Assembly: GCA_047605605.1 (NCBI GenBank)
Contig: JASGFG010000023.1
Span: 1-47,800 of the forward strand
Source: JAATGA01 sp047605605
GTDB lineage: Bacteria > Pseudomonadota > Alphaproteobacteria > Rhodobacterales > Rhodobacteraceae
DNA length: 47,800 nucleotides
Reading direction: 5' to 3'
Part shown: positions 8,366 to 16,285 of the stretch, in pieces
Layout of the letters: every line of letters starts with the position of its first letter
How positions within the stretch are numbered: position 1 is the first letter of the stretch
Notes under the pieces: model-generated
Database searches by the model: none
What the model was told of the DNA's origin: nothing
The model's input: the letters and a program-made list of their open reading frames with translations, nothing else
Position numbers and translations under genes: made by a program

Positions 8366-9355
8366 GTGAAAGTTGGTGCGCGCAATCTGATCACCGATGT
8401 TGAGGGTTTGCGGGTGGGCCATGCGCAGGATGCGCGGCTGCGGTCCGGGGTGACGGTTTTGACCAGTGATGCGCCGTTCACCGCGGCGGTCAGCGTCATG
8501 GGCGGGGCGCCCGGCACGCGCGAGACCGATCTGCTGGCGCCCGACCGGTTGGTGCAAGAGGTGGATGCCCTGGTGCTGGCGGGCGGATCGGCCTTTGGGC
8601 TGGATGCCTGTTCGGGCGTGGCGGACGGGTTGCTGGCCATGGGACGCGGCTTTGCCGTGGGGCCCGCGCGGGTGCCGATCGTGCCGGGGGCGATCCTGTT
8701 CGATCTGCTGAACGGGGGCGAAAAGGTGTGGGACCGCAACCCCTATTCCGGGTTGGGCCGGGCCGCGCTGGCGGCGGCGGGGGCCGATTTCGCGCTGGGC
8801 ACGGCCGGGGCGGGCTATGGCGCGATGACCGGGCGGTGGAAGGGGGGCTTGGGGTCGGCCTCCTGCGTGCTGGAATGCGGCGTGACGGTGGGGGCACTGG
8901 TGGCGGTCAACGCGCTGGGGTCGGCGACGGTGGGCGACGGGGGCCGGTTCTGGGCCGCGCCCTTCGAGATGGGGGCCGAGTTCGGCGGGCTGGGCATCGG
9001 GCTGGGCCATGATCCGGCGGCCGAGCCCGCACCCGCCAAGCGCATGGGCGAGGCGACGACCATCGCCATCGTCGCGACAGATGCCGCGCTGAGCCAGGCG
9101 CAGGCGACGCGGGTGGCGGTGGCCGCACAGGACGGGATGGCGCGGGCGCTGGTGCCGTCGCATACCCTTCTGGATGGGGATCTGGTCTTCGCGGCGGCGA
9201 CCGGCGCGCGCGAACTGGCCGATCCGGTGGCAGGGGTGTTCGCCATCGGCCATGCCGCCGCCTGCTGTCTGGCGCGGGCCATCGCGCGGGCGGTGTTCGA
9301 GGCGGCGCCGATGCCGGGCGACCTGCAACCGGCATGGAAGGCGCGGTTCGGCTGA
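8366..9355 (+). CDS. P1 family peptidase (DmpA-like, family S58)
   Basis: A 329-residue member of the self-cleaving DmpA / L-aminopeptidase D-esterase group. Typical parts are ITDVEGLRVGHAQD at the N-terminus, LAGGSAFGLDA, GAGYGAMTGRWKGGLGSAS, VGALVAVNALGS, and ATTIAIVATDAAL followed by PSHTLLDGDLVFAAATG. In the family the chain breaks before a Ser/Thr that becomes the nucleophile; the Thr-Thr just before IAIVATDA is the likely place here. The start is GTG at 8366, the only start giving the conserved N-terminus. It releases N-terminal residues from small peptides or amides; the natural substrate is unclear. It ends 4 nt short of the convergent moaE. Confidence 0.9.
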   Translation: MKVGARNLITDVEGLRVGHAQDARLRSGVTVLTSDAPFTAAVSVMGGAPGTRETDLLAPDRLVQEVDALVLAGGSAFGLDACSGVADGLLAMGRGFAVGPARVPIVPGAILFDLLNGGEKVWDRNPYSGLGRAALAAAGADFALGTAGAGYGAMTGRWKGGLGSASCVLECGVTVGALVAVNALGSATVGDGGRFWAAPFEMGAEFGGLGIGLGHDPAAEPAPAKRMGEATTIAIVATDAALSQAQATRVAVAAQDGMARALVPSHTLLDGDLVFAAATGARELADPVAGVFAIGHAAACCLARAIARAVFEAAPMPGDLQPAWKARFG

Positions 9356-9359
9356 CCGC

Positions 9360-9800
9360 CTACCAGCGGGTCAGGGCCTCCTCGTCCGCGTCCTTTGCCG
9401 CGACCCATGCGCCCCCCCCGGCGCGGTGTTCCTTTTTCCAGAACGGCGCGCGGGATTTCAGCCAGTCCATCAGGAATTCGGCCCCCTGGAACGCCGCGGC
9501 CCGGTGCGGGGCGGCGGTGGCGACCATCATGATCGGCTCGCCCGGCGCAAGGCGGCCGAAGCGGTGGATGACCAGCGCATCGGTCAGGGCGAAACGGTCG
9601 CGCGCCCGGTCCATCATCGCGGCGATGGCGCGTTCGGTCATGCCGGGATAATGCTCGATCTCCATCGCGGCCAGATCGCCGGTCAGGTCGCGGACAAGGC
9701 CGGTGAAGGTGACGACCGCGCCCGCGCCCTGCAAGGCGGCGGTGAAGGCATTCGCCTCGGCGCCCGGATCGAAAGCCGCCTGCTGGACCGAGAGGCGCAT
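9360..9800 (-). CDS. moaE: Molybdopterin synthase catalytic subunit
   Basis: A 146-residue MoaE, the large subunit that moves sulfur from the MoaD C-terminus onto precursor Z (cyclic pyranopterin monophosphate) to make molybdopterin. Seen: VTFTGLVRD, MEIEHYPGM, VIHRFGRLAPGE, the HR pair in AAPHRAAAFQG, and KSRAPFWKKE with the active-site lysines. Last gene of the pgsA-moaD-moaE unit, 4 nt after moaD. Confidence 0.96.
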   Translation of the reverse strand: MRLSVQQAAFDPGAEANAFTAALQGAGAVVTFTGLVRDLTGDLAAMEIEHYPGMTERAIAAMMDRARDRFALTDALVIHRFGRLAPGEPIMMVATAAPHRAAAFQGAEFLMDWLKSRAPFWKKEHRAGGGAWVAAKDADEEALTRW

Positions 9801-9804
9801 GGCG

Positions 9805-10053
9805 TCAGCCCCCGGTCATCGGGGGAAAGAACGCCACCTCGCGCGCGCCGGTGATCGGCGTGTCGGGGTCGGCCAGGTCCTGATCCACCGCCGCGCGGAT
9901 CGCGGCGCGGTCGGCAAAGGCCAGGGCGTGTCCTTCATCCATCGCCGCCAGCTGGTCGATCAGGGCGGCAACGGTTTGTGCCTGCGTCTCTACCGTTTCG
10001 CGCGACAGGCCGATGCGTTCGCGCAGCCCGGCGAAGTAGAGAACCTGGATCAT
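9805..10053 (-). CDS. moaD: Molybdopterin synthase sulfur carrier subunit
   Basis: An 82-residue ubiquitin-like protein ending in Gly-Gly, the residue pair that is adenylated and turned into a thiocarboxylate. Starts MIQVLYFAGLRERIG, typical of MoaD, and ends VAFFPPMTGG. It overlaps the pgsA stop in an ATGA arrangement and precedes moaE. Confidence 0.95.
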   Translation of the reverse strand: MIQVLYFAGLRERIGLSRETVETQAQTVAALIDQLAAMDEGHALAFADRAAIRAAVDQDLADPDTPITGAREVAFFPPMTGG

Positions 10054-10715
10054 GGGTCATCCCGCAGATAGGGCAGCGACTTGCGGAAATATTCCCAGCC
10101 GGTCACGGCGGTCAGCACCGCCGCCAGCCAGATCAGCACCAGCCCCAGCCAGGTCGCATAGGACGAACAGCCATGCATCCCGCAGGAGCGGATCGGATCG
10201 GCCAGCCCCTTTGTCACCAGATCGGCATATTGCTCGGTCGTCAGTCCGCGCCGCGCGATGCCTTCCAGATGTTCCAGCCCGGTGCCCAGGAACAGCACGG
10301 CGATGGCGACCATCTGGGTCGTCGTCTTCCACTTGGCCAGTTTCGTGACCTTCAGCACCGGGCCCTTGCCGCCCAGAAACTCGCGCAGGCCCGAGACGAA
10401 GACCTCGCGGAAGATGATGATCGTGGCGGGCAGGATCAGCCAGGGGTTCATGCCGGAATAGCCGGTGATGACCATGATCGCGATCAGCACCATGGCCTTG
10501 TCGGCGATCGGGTCCAGCATGGCGCCGAATTTCGATTCCTGCTTCCACAACCGGGCCAGATAGCCGTCGAACCAGTCGGTGATCGCCGCGCCGATGAACA
10601 GCGTCAACGCGAACCAGTCGGCCCAGGGACGGTGGAAATACAGGAACATCACCGCCACGCCGGGGGCGGCGATCAGGCGAAGGACGGTAAGGGTGTTGGG
10701 GATCGTCCATTTCAT
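10050..10715 (-). CDS. pgsA: CDP-diacylglycerol-glycerol-3-phosphate 3-phosphatidyltransferase
   Basis: A 221-residue inner-membrane enzyme making phosphatidylglycerol phosphate. The CDP-alcohol phosphotransferase signature is complete: DWFDGYLAR followed by eight residues, then G-x3-D-x3-D in FGAMLDPIADK. Several transmembrane helices follow. The start MKWTIPNTLTVLRL is the canonical PgsA start; there is little Shine-Dalgarno, and an inverted repeat CATGAGC-N9-GCTCATG (10713-10735) covers the start codon. A cysteine-containing luminal loop (SCGMHGCSS) appears between the last helices. Heads an operon with moaD and moaE. In many Rhodobacterales, as I recall, uvrC lies upstream; here the adhesin secretion locus does. 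Confidence 0.96.
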   Translation of the reverse strand: MKWTIPNTLTVLRLIAAPGVAVMFLYFHRPWADWFALTLFIGAAITDWFDGYLARLWKQESKFGAMLDPIADKAMVLIAIMVITGYSGMNPWLILPATIIIFREVFVSGLREFLGGKGPVLKVTKLAKWKTTTQMVAIAVLFLGTGLEHLEGIARRGLTTEQYADLVTKGLADPIRSCGMHGCSSYATWLGLVLIWLAAVLTAVTGWEYFRKSLPYLRDDP

Positions 10716-10745
10716 GAGCCATGAGATAGCTCATGCGCCACCCGC

Positions 10746-10778
10746 GGGAAAGGGCCGCAGAGAAAGAAGCCCTTTCCC
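10746..10778 (-). terminator. Hairpin after the outer-membrane protein gene
   Basis: Perfect 10-bp stem GGGAAAGGGC / GCCCTTTCCC with a 13-nt loop, 15 nt beyond the stop of the minus-strand gene at 10793. There is no clear T-tract, so it may stop transcription weakly or protect the mRNA 3' end. Confidence 0.55.
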
Positions 10779-10792
10779 GGCGGCGCCGGGGG

Positions 10793-11485
10793 TCAGAAGT
10801 CGTATTGCGCGCCCAGACGGATCTGCGTCACCCCGATGCGCCCGGCCCTGGTCGAGATGTCGTGAAAGTCGGGCCTGCCAAGCGAGGTATAGAGGATGTC
10901 GCCGCGCAGCGACCAGTTTTCGCCCAAGGCTCGCAGCGCGCCGATCCCCGCGGACCAGCCGAACAGCGTTTCGTCATAGGCGCATTCGCCGGCCCGGTCG
11001 CAATCGCCCCGGTCGGCCTGCCCCTGTGCCCGCCCTGCCGCAAGACCCGCGGTGGCAAAGACCCTTGTGGCGCCGAAGTCGCGCGCGGCAACCGCCCGCA
11101 GGGTGGCCATCCCCTTGATCGAGGCGGCGCAGCCTTCGTGCTTGCAGGGGTATTCGGCCAGGAAGATGTCCTGCTTCAGCGTGCCCAGGGACAAATCGCC
11201 CTCGACCCCAAGGGTCCAGCCGTCGCCCCGCGTCAGCACCCTTCCCAGACCAGCCGCCAGCATCGCGCCCGAAGCGGTGAACGAGGTGCCGCCGAATTCG
11301 GCGTAGGTGAAGCGGTGATCGGCACGGCCCGCGCCGATCAGGCCATAGGCATACCAGGGGCTGTCGCCGGCCGGTGCGGGCGCGGCGATGACGGCCGGTT
11401 CCGAAACCGGCTCTGCCATGCCCCCGGCGAGGGCGGGCTGTCCGGCCAGCGTCAGGGTCAGGGCGACAATAAGGCGTCTCATCAT
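10793..11485 (-). CDS. Outer-membrane beta-barrel protein
   Basis: About 230 residues. A signal peptide (MMRRLIVALTLTLAGQPALA) is followed by alternating polar/hydrophobic strands and a C-terminal aromatic residue (RLGAQYDF), the signal for outer-membrane insertion by the BAM complex. Segments such as WYAYGLIGAGRADHRFTYAEF and GLGRVLTRGDGWTLGVEGDLSLG resemble the eight-stranded OmpA-like / RopB-type barrels. Four cysteines occur in two loop pairs and could form disulfides. I chose the ATG at 11485, 6 nt from AAGGTGG; ATGs at 11491 and 11482 are alternatives. It starts 40 nt after the HlyD-type gene and may belong to that operon, but its link to adhesin export is unproven. Confidence 0.8.
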   Translation of the reverse strand: MMRRLIVALTLTLAGQPALAGGMAEPVSEPAVIAAPAPAGDSPWYAYGLIGAGRADHRFTYAEFGGTSFTASGAMLAAGLGRVLTRGDGWTLGVEGDLSLGTLKQDIFLAEYPCKHEGCAASIKGMATLRAVAARDFGATRVFATAGLAAGRAQGQADRGDCDRAGECAYDETLFGWSAGIGALRALGENWSLRGDILYTSLGRPDFHDISTRAGRIGVTQIRLGAQYDF

Positions 11486-11525
11486 AGTCATCCACCTTGC
11501 ATTCTGTCTGGGCAATGAACGACCC

Positions 11526-12701
11526 CTACCGTTCGGCAAAGGCCTCGGTGCTTTTGTAAAGCGGTTTCAGCAGATAGGTCAGGATGGTCTTGCCGCCGGT
11601 TTCAAGCTCCACCTCGGCCTGCATCCCCGGCTTGATCTCCAGCCGGTGCTGGCGTTCGGTCAGGCTGGACATGTCGACCCGCAGCGTCACCTTGTAATGC
11701 GGATCGCCATCCGCCGCGCGCGAGCGTTCGTCGGTGAACGTATCGGCCGAAATGAAGGTGACGCGCGCCTTCAGCGTGCCGTAGATCGTGTAGTCATAGG
11801 CAGACAGCTTGACCGTCGCATCCTGTCCTTCGCGCACCTGGGCGATGTCGCGCGGCTTGATCCGGGCTTCGATGAACAGTTCGTCGTCCAGAGGGATGAT
11901 CTGAAGAATTTCCTCGCCCGGCTTGACCACGCCGCCGATGGTGGTGATCGACAGCTTGTTGACCACGCCGCGCATCGGCGCGACCAGGGTGGTGCGGGAA
12001 AGCTGATCCTGCGACAGTTTCAGCTTCTGGCGGTTCAGCGCCAGTTCGCCTTGGGTGTCGGAATATTCCTTGGCGCGGTCGAGGCCCGCCTTGGTCACGA
12101 TGGCATCCAACTGCGCCTGCGCGTCAGAGGCGATCTTGCGGGCGCGCGTCACCTCGATCAGCGGGGCGATGTCCTGCTTCAGCATCTTTTCCAGCAGGTC
12201 GCGTTCGGTGGCCGCCTGTTTCAGCACGGCCCTGGCCCCCGACACCGCCGCATCGTATTCCGACACCCGCGCCGTCAGCAGCGCCATTTCCGAAGCGACG
12301 ATGGCCGGCACCCGGTCGCCATATCCGGCGGGCACCTCGAACGTATCCTGGCCGGCCATTTCGGCCTCCAGCCGCAGGCGGCGGATTTCCAGCGCGGCGA
12401 TCTGGTCCATCAGCTCGTCCGCCTGCGCCTGATACTGGGTGGCGTAAAGGCGGGCCAGCGTCTGGCCCTGTTCGACCACATCGCCCTCGGCCACGTCCAG
12501 TTCGGCCAGGATGCCGCCTTCGAGGTTCTGGATGATCTGCGGCCGGGACGAAGGCACCACCTGACCCGATCCGCGCACGGTTTCGTTCACCCAGGCGACG
12601 GCGGCCCAGCCGATGAAGGCGGCAAAGGCCAGCCCGATCAGCCAGATTGTCAGGCTGGGCCCGCGCGAGCGGGCGTCGAAGGCGTCTTCCCAGGTCGTCA
12701 T
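11526..12701 (-). CDS. HlyD family type I secretion periplasmic adaptor
   Basis: A 391-residue membrane fusion protein linking the inner-membrane ABC exporter to the outer-membrane channel. One transmembrane helix at about residues 18-38, then the lipoyl-like half GSGQVVPSSRPQIIQNLEGGI, a long coiled coil (about residues 85-240), the second lipoyl half TLVAPMRGVVNKLSI, and beta-barrel domains ending in PGMQAEVELETGGKTILTYLLKPL. That last motif is the classic HlyD/LapC C-terminal signature. Overlaps the ABC transporter gene by ATGA. Third partner of the tripartite exporter for the adhesin at 16286-18865. Confidence 0.95.
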   Translation of the reverse strand: MTTWEDAFDARSRGPSLTIWLIGLAFAAFIGWAAVAWVNETVRGSGQVVPSSRPQIIQNLEGGILAELDVAEGDVVEQGQTLARLYATQYQAQADELMDQIAALEIRRLRLEAEMAGQDTFEVPAGYGDRVPAIVASEMALLTARVSEYDAAVSGARAVLKQAATERDLLEKMLKQDIAPLIEVTRARKIASDAQAQLDAIVTKAGLDRAKEYSDTQGELALNRQKLKLSQDQLSRTTLVAPMRGVVNKLSITTIGGVVKPGEEILQIIPLDDELFIEARIKPRDIAQVREGQDATVKLSAYDYTIYGTLKARVTFISADTFTDERSRAADGDPHYKVTLRVDMSSLTERQHRLEIKPGMQAEVELETGGKTILTYLLKPLYKSTEAFAER

Positions 12702-14977
12702 GCCCTGACCCCCGTTCCGGTGACAGCGGTGACTTGCAGCGTCGCGGATTGCGCCACGGCCTGCGGCGCCTGCCCCTTGGCCAGATGCGCCAGAACCGCG
12801 TCGCGCGGCCCGTCCACGGCCAGCCGTCCGTTCTGCAGGATCAGCACCCGGCTGGTCAGCTGAAGGATCGGCACGCGATGGGTGGCGATCACCGCCGTGC
12901 GCCCGGCCAGCCAGCCCGTCAGGCGGCTGACCAGCGTGGCCTCCAGCGTCTGGTCCAGCGCGGCGGTGGGTTCGTCCAGGATCGCGACCGCCGGATCCTG
13001 CAACCACATCCGCGCCCAGCCGATCGACTGGCGCTGGCCGACGGACAGGCCCTCGCCCATCTCGCGGATCTCGAGGTCCAGCCCGCGGGGATGGCTGCGC
13101 ACGAAAGGCCCCAGCCCGGCGAAATCCAGCGCCGCCAGCAGGCGGTCGTCGTCCCGCTCCAGCCCGGTCATGTTCAGGTTGTCGCGCAGGGTGCCGGAAA
13201 ACAGCCGCACCTCCTGCCCAAGATAGCCGATGCCGCGGCGCAGGTCGCGCGGATGGATCTGGTGCAGGTCCAGCCCGTCCATCAGCACCCGGCCCGAGGT
13301 CGGGTCATAAAGCCCCGCCAGCAGCTTGAGCAGCGTCGACTTGCCCGAACCGTTGGCCCCCAGCACCGCCACATGCTGGCCCGCCGGGATGGCCACCGCC
13401 GGAATGTCGACCGTGGGCGGCGATTGCGGATCGTAGCGGAAGTCCAGCGCCTTGACCTCATAGCTGCCGGTCAGCCGGTCGCGGCGCAGATAGGCGCGGC
13501 CCGGCTCCTCGGCCTGTCTCGCATCGGCGATGGTTTCCAGCCCGTCCAGCGCCGCCTTCACATTGGTCCAGCGGGCGAATGTCGCCGACAGCTGCGCCAG
13601 CGGCCCAAGGGTGCGGCCGGTCAGGATGCCGACGGCGATGATCGTGCCGACGGTGAAGTTCCCGGCAAAGACCTGATAGGTGCCGACGACCACCGCGGTG
13701 ATATAGGTCGCCTGCTGCACGCCCTGCGCCCAATAGCCAAGCGCCGCGGTCAGGTGCCGCTGGTCGGATGCCCTGGCGGCCGACAGGGCCACCAGTTCGG
13801 CCCATATGCGCTTCACCCGGTCCTCGCCCCGCTGGGTGGTCAGCGTCTCATGCTCGTAGACCGCCTCATACAGCAGCTTGGCCGACCGCATGGAGGCGCC
13901 TTGCGTCGCCGCCGTCAGCGCAATCATCCGGCGCTGGAACAGCAGCCCCGGCAGCACCATCAGAAGGCCCCCGGCGATCAGCACCCAGACAAGGTTCCCG
14001 GCGATGGAGGCGACGAGCGCAAGGAAGATCAGCAGGAAGGGCAGGTCGGCCAGCGACCCGATGGTCGAGGCGGTAAAGAATTCCCGCACCGCGCCGAATT
14101 CGCGCATCGCGGCGAACATCGAACTGGGACGGCGTTCGCCGGGCGCGGCGCGCATTCCCAGCAGGCGGTCCATCAGGAAGATCTGGGCCGAATGCTCGAT
14201 CCGCCGCCCGGTCGTGTCCATCAGGCCCGACCGGGCGAGCTTCAGGAACCCTTCGAGGAGGATCGCCAGAAAGCATCCCCCCGCCAGAACCCACAGCGTC
14301 GGTTCCGCCTGATTGGGGATCACCCGGTCATAGACCTGAAGTGAGAACAGCGCGACCGCCACGGCCAGCAGGTTCGCCACTAGCGAGCCAAGCGCCACCT
14401 CGGCCATCTGGCGGCGGAACCGGGCGAACCGGCCCCAGAACCAGTGCCTGCGCGCGGCGTCGCCCCCGTGGCGCGCCTCGATCTCGGCCATGGTGGGGCG
14501 GGCGGTCAGCAGGCGGCCGGCATAGACCTTCATGAAATCGGCGAAAGGTACCTCGGCCCGCAGGTCGGGGCAGTTGGGGTCATAGACCTCGATCCCGCGG
14601 TCGTCCTCTTCCAGCACCAGGACGACCTGACCGTTGCCCATCTCGGCCAAGGCCGGCCAGTGGGCGGGGCGGGGATGGCGGACGGTTTCCACCCGCGCCG
14701 CAAGACCCGCGGGGCCAAGCGCGGTTGCCAGATGGTCCAGCGTGACCTCGGCCCCGCCGGCTGCGACCTGCACCTGTTCCAGCAGGTCCGAGGCAGAGAT
14801 CTGCGCCCCCAGCAGCCCGGCATAGACCGCGCCGATCTGCGCGCGCGATATGGCACGGGGGCTGTGGCGCGGCGCGGCCATCGCCGCCGCGACGGCGGCG
14901 CGGGCGGCCGGGGTGTCGCCCTCGGCCCGGCCCGGCTGGCCTGCGTTGATGTCGAAAGCCACGATCCGGTCGGTCAC
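12698..14977 (-). CDS. Type I secretion ABC permease/ATPase, LapB-like
   Basis: A 759-residue exporter. Residues about 38-160 form a C39 peptidase-like domain that lacks the catalytic Cys, so it probably binds rather than cleaves the substrate. About residues 190-460 are the transmembrane domain (VYDRVIPNQAEPTLWVLA is a LapB-type segment). The nucleotide-binding domain has Walker A GANGSGKST, Walker B VAILDEPTAALD and a switch His in IATHRVPI. Its signature motif reads LSVGQRQ where LSGGQ is usual. Start and stop overlap the flanking tolC-like and hlyD-like genes by ATGA, so translation is coupled. Energises export of the adjacent adhesin. Confidence 0.95.
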   Translation of the reverse strand: MTDRIVAFDINAGQPGRAEGDTPAARAAVAAAMAAPRHSPRAISRAQIGAVYAGLLGAQISASDLLEQVQVAAGGAEVTLDHLATALGPAGLAARVETVRHPRPAHWPALAEMGNGQVVLVLEEDDRGIEVYDPNCPDLRAEVPFADFMKVYAGRLLTARPTMAEIEARHGGDAARRHWFWGRFARFRRQMAEVALGSLVANLLAVAVALFSLQVYDRVIPNQAEPTLWVLAGGCFLAILLEGFLKLARSGLMDTTGRRIEHSAQIFLMDRLLGMRAAPGERRPSSMFAAMREFGAVREFFTASTIGSLADLPFLLIFLALVASIAGNLVWVLIAGGLLMVLPGLLFQRRMIALTAATQGASMRSAKLLYEAVYEHETLTTQRGEDRVKRIWAELVALSAARASDQRHLTAALGYWAQGVQQATYITAVVVGTYQVFAGNFTVGTIIAVGILTGRTLGPLAQLSATFARWTNVKAALDGLETIADARQAEEPGRAYLRRDRLTGSYEVKALDFRYDPQSPPTVDIPAVAIPAGQHVAVLGANGSGKSTLLKLLAGLYDPTSGRVLMDGLDLHQIHPRDLRRGIGYLGQEVRLFSGTLRDNLNMTGLERDDDRLLAALDFAGLGPFVRSHPRGLDLEIREMGEGLSVGQRQSIGWARMWLQDPAVAILDEPTAALDQTLEATLVSRLTGWLAGRTAVIATHRVPILQLTSRVLILQNGRLAVDGPRDAVLAHLAKGQAPQAVAQSATLQVTAVTGTGVRA

Positions 14978-16263
14978 ATCCGCCCCCCGTCCACCAGCAC
15001 GCCCCGGTCGCGCGCGATCTGCAGGCGCAGCGCCGCGGCCTGATATTTCAACGACACCTGATCGCGCTCCAGCCGCGCATAATCGTCATACTGCGAGACG
15101 AGCTCCAGCAGCGTCCGCCGCCCGGCCTTGTATTGCGCGGCAAAGGTCTCGTAATTCGCCGCCGTCTGCTTCAGCACGCCATCGCCCTCGGCCTGCTGGG
15201 AATCCAGCGTGGCGATCTGGCTGCGCAGGGCCACGATGTCGCGGTTCGCATCTTCGATGGCATCGGCCGTGCGCCGCGCCGCCAGTTCGGGCGCCGATTT
15301 CAGCGCCTTGTTCACATCGCGGTCGCCAAGCCGCATCAGGCCGCCCAGATTGATTTCCGGCGAAATGCCGCCCTTGCCGATATCGGCATCGAACCCCAGG
15401 CTGGGCAGAAGGCCCGACTTCTCGGATTCCGCCTGGGCCACAAGGCGCGTGCCTTCGGCGCGGGTCTGCATGACGGAAAGCGGCTCTGGCGCATCGGTGT
15501 CGGGCGGCAGGGGTTGCAGGCCGCGCACCCCCGGCAGCGGCCCGCCCGCGATGGCGGCCAGTTCGGCCATGGCCGTTGCCTCGGCCTGGCGGTCGGCGGC
15601 AAGGGTGGCCTTCATCTCCAGATGCTTCTGCGCGACGACCGCCCGTTCCGATCCGTCGGACAGACCGCCTTCGACGCGCGCCGCCATGATGCGCTCGAAC
15701 TCGGCCAGGCGGGCTTCGGCCTTTTCCGAAACCGCGGCCTGCTGGCGCGCGCGTTCGGCGGCAAGGTAATAGGACAGCCCGTCATGGACCCGCTGGTTCA
15801 TGTCGCTGGCCAGGGTGATGGCCGCCACCTCGACATCGGCGGCGGCATAGGCGCGTTCGGCCTTGCGCTTGCCGTTGTCGAGGATCGCCGTGTCCAGAAC
15901 GATTCCCGCCGCGATGGAGGACAGCGAGGTCAGGCTGACATCGGGGCCGATCTTCGGCACCCAGTTCTTTGCTTGGGCCGCCGCTCGCAGCCGCGCGACG
16001 CGCAATTCCGCCTGTCCCGCCCCCGACGAGGCACGGATCACCGCCGTCGCCACATCGGCATAGGGCCCGCTGCCCGGCAGGATCGACCGCCGCGCCATCA
16101 GATCGGCGATCAGGGGCGAAGAGACCTCTTTCTGCGGGGCGAAGGACGGCACCGCGCCGGGTTCCACGGCGGATCTGGATGCCTCGTTCCCGCCGAAACA
16201 GCCCGCCAGCAGCCCGCAGGCCAGCAGCAACCCGGCGCGGGCCGGGCTGCGGATCAGGGACAT
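14974..16263 (-). CDS. TolC-family outer-membrane channel lipoprotein
   Basis: About 429 residues. Signal peptide with lipobox LAGC (Cys22), then long helical segments rich in Ala/Arg/Glu typical of TolC-type efflux proteins in two related halves (for example AAIAGGPLPGVRGLQPLPPDT separates them) and the C-terminal YKAGRRTLLELVSQYDDYARLERDQV motif common to these channels. Forms the outer-membrane exit duct of the type I system. I took the ATG at 16263; an in-frame ATG at 16281, 4 nt after the adhesin stop, would add six residues. Overlaps the ABC gene by ATGA. Confidence 0.9.
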   Translation of the reverse strand: MSLIRSPARAGLLLACGLLAGCFGGNEASRSAVEPGAVPSFAPQKEVSSPLIADLMARRSILPGSGPYADVATAVIRASSGAGQAELRVARLRAAAQAKNWVPKIGPDVSLTSLSSIAAGIVLDTAILDNGKRKAERAYAAADVEVAAITLASDMNQRVHDGLSYYLAAERARQQAAVSEKAEARLAEFERIMAARVEGGLSDGSERAVVAQKHLEMKATLAADRQAEATAMAELAAIAGGPLPGVRGLQPLPPDTDAPEPLSVMQTRAEGTRLVAQAESEKSGLLPSLGFDADIGKGGISPEINLGGLMRLGDRDVNKALKSAPELAARRTADAIEDANRDIVALRSQIATLDSQQAEGDGVLKQTAANYETFAAQYKAGRRTLLELVSQYDDYARLERDQVSLKYQAAALRLQIARDRGVLVDGGRM

Positions 16264-16285
16264 GGCCCCGCCCCCCCGCATGGTC

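Noticed and set aside
7364..9328. A 654-codon open frame on the minus strand
   Set aside because: Runs antisense through panC and the P1 peptidase, both certain genes; the product is composed of His/Arg/Pro/Gly.
14878..14915. Short GC-rich repeats (GCCGCCGCGACGGCGGCG type)
   Set aside because: They encode the Ala-rich N-terminus of the ABC exporter and reflect codon bias rather than a repeat element.
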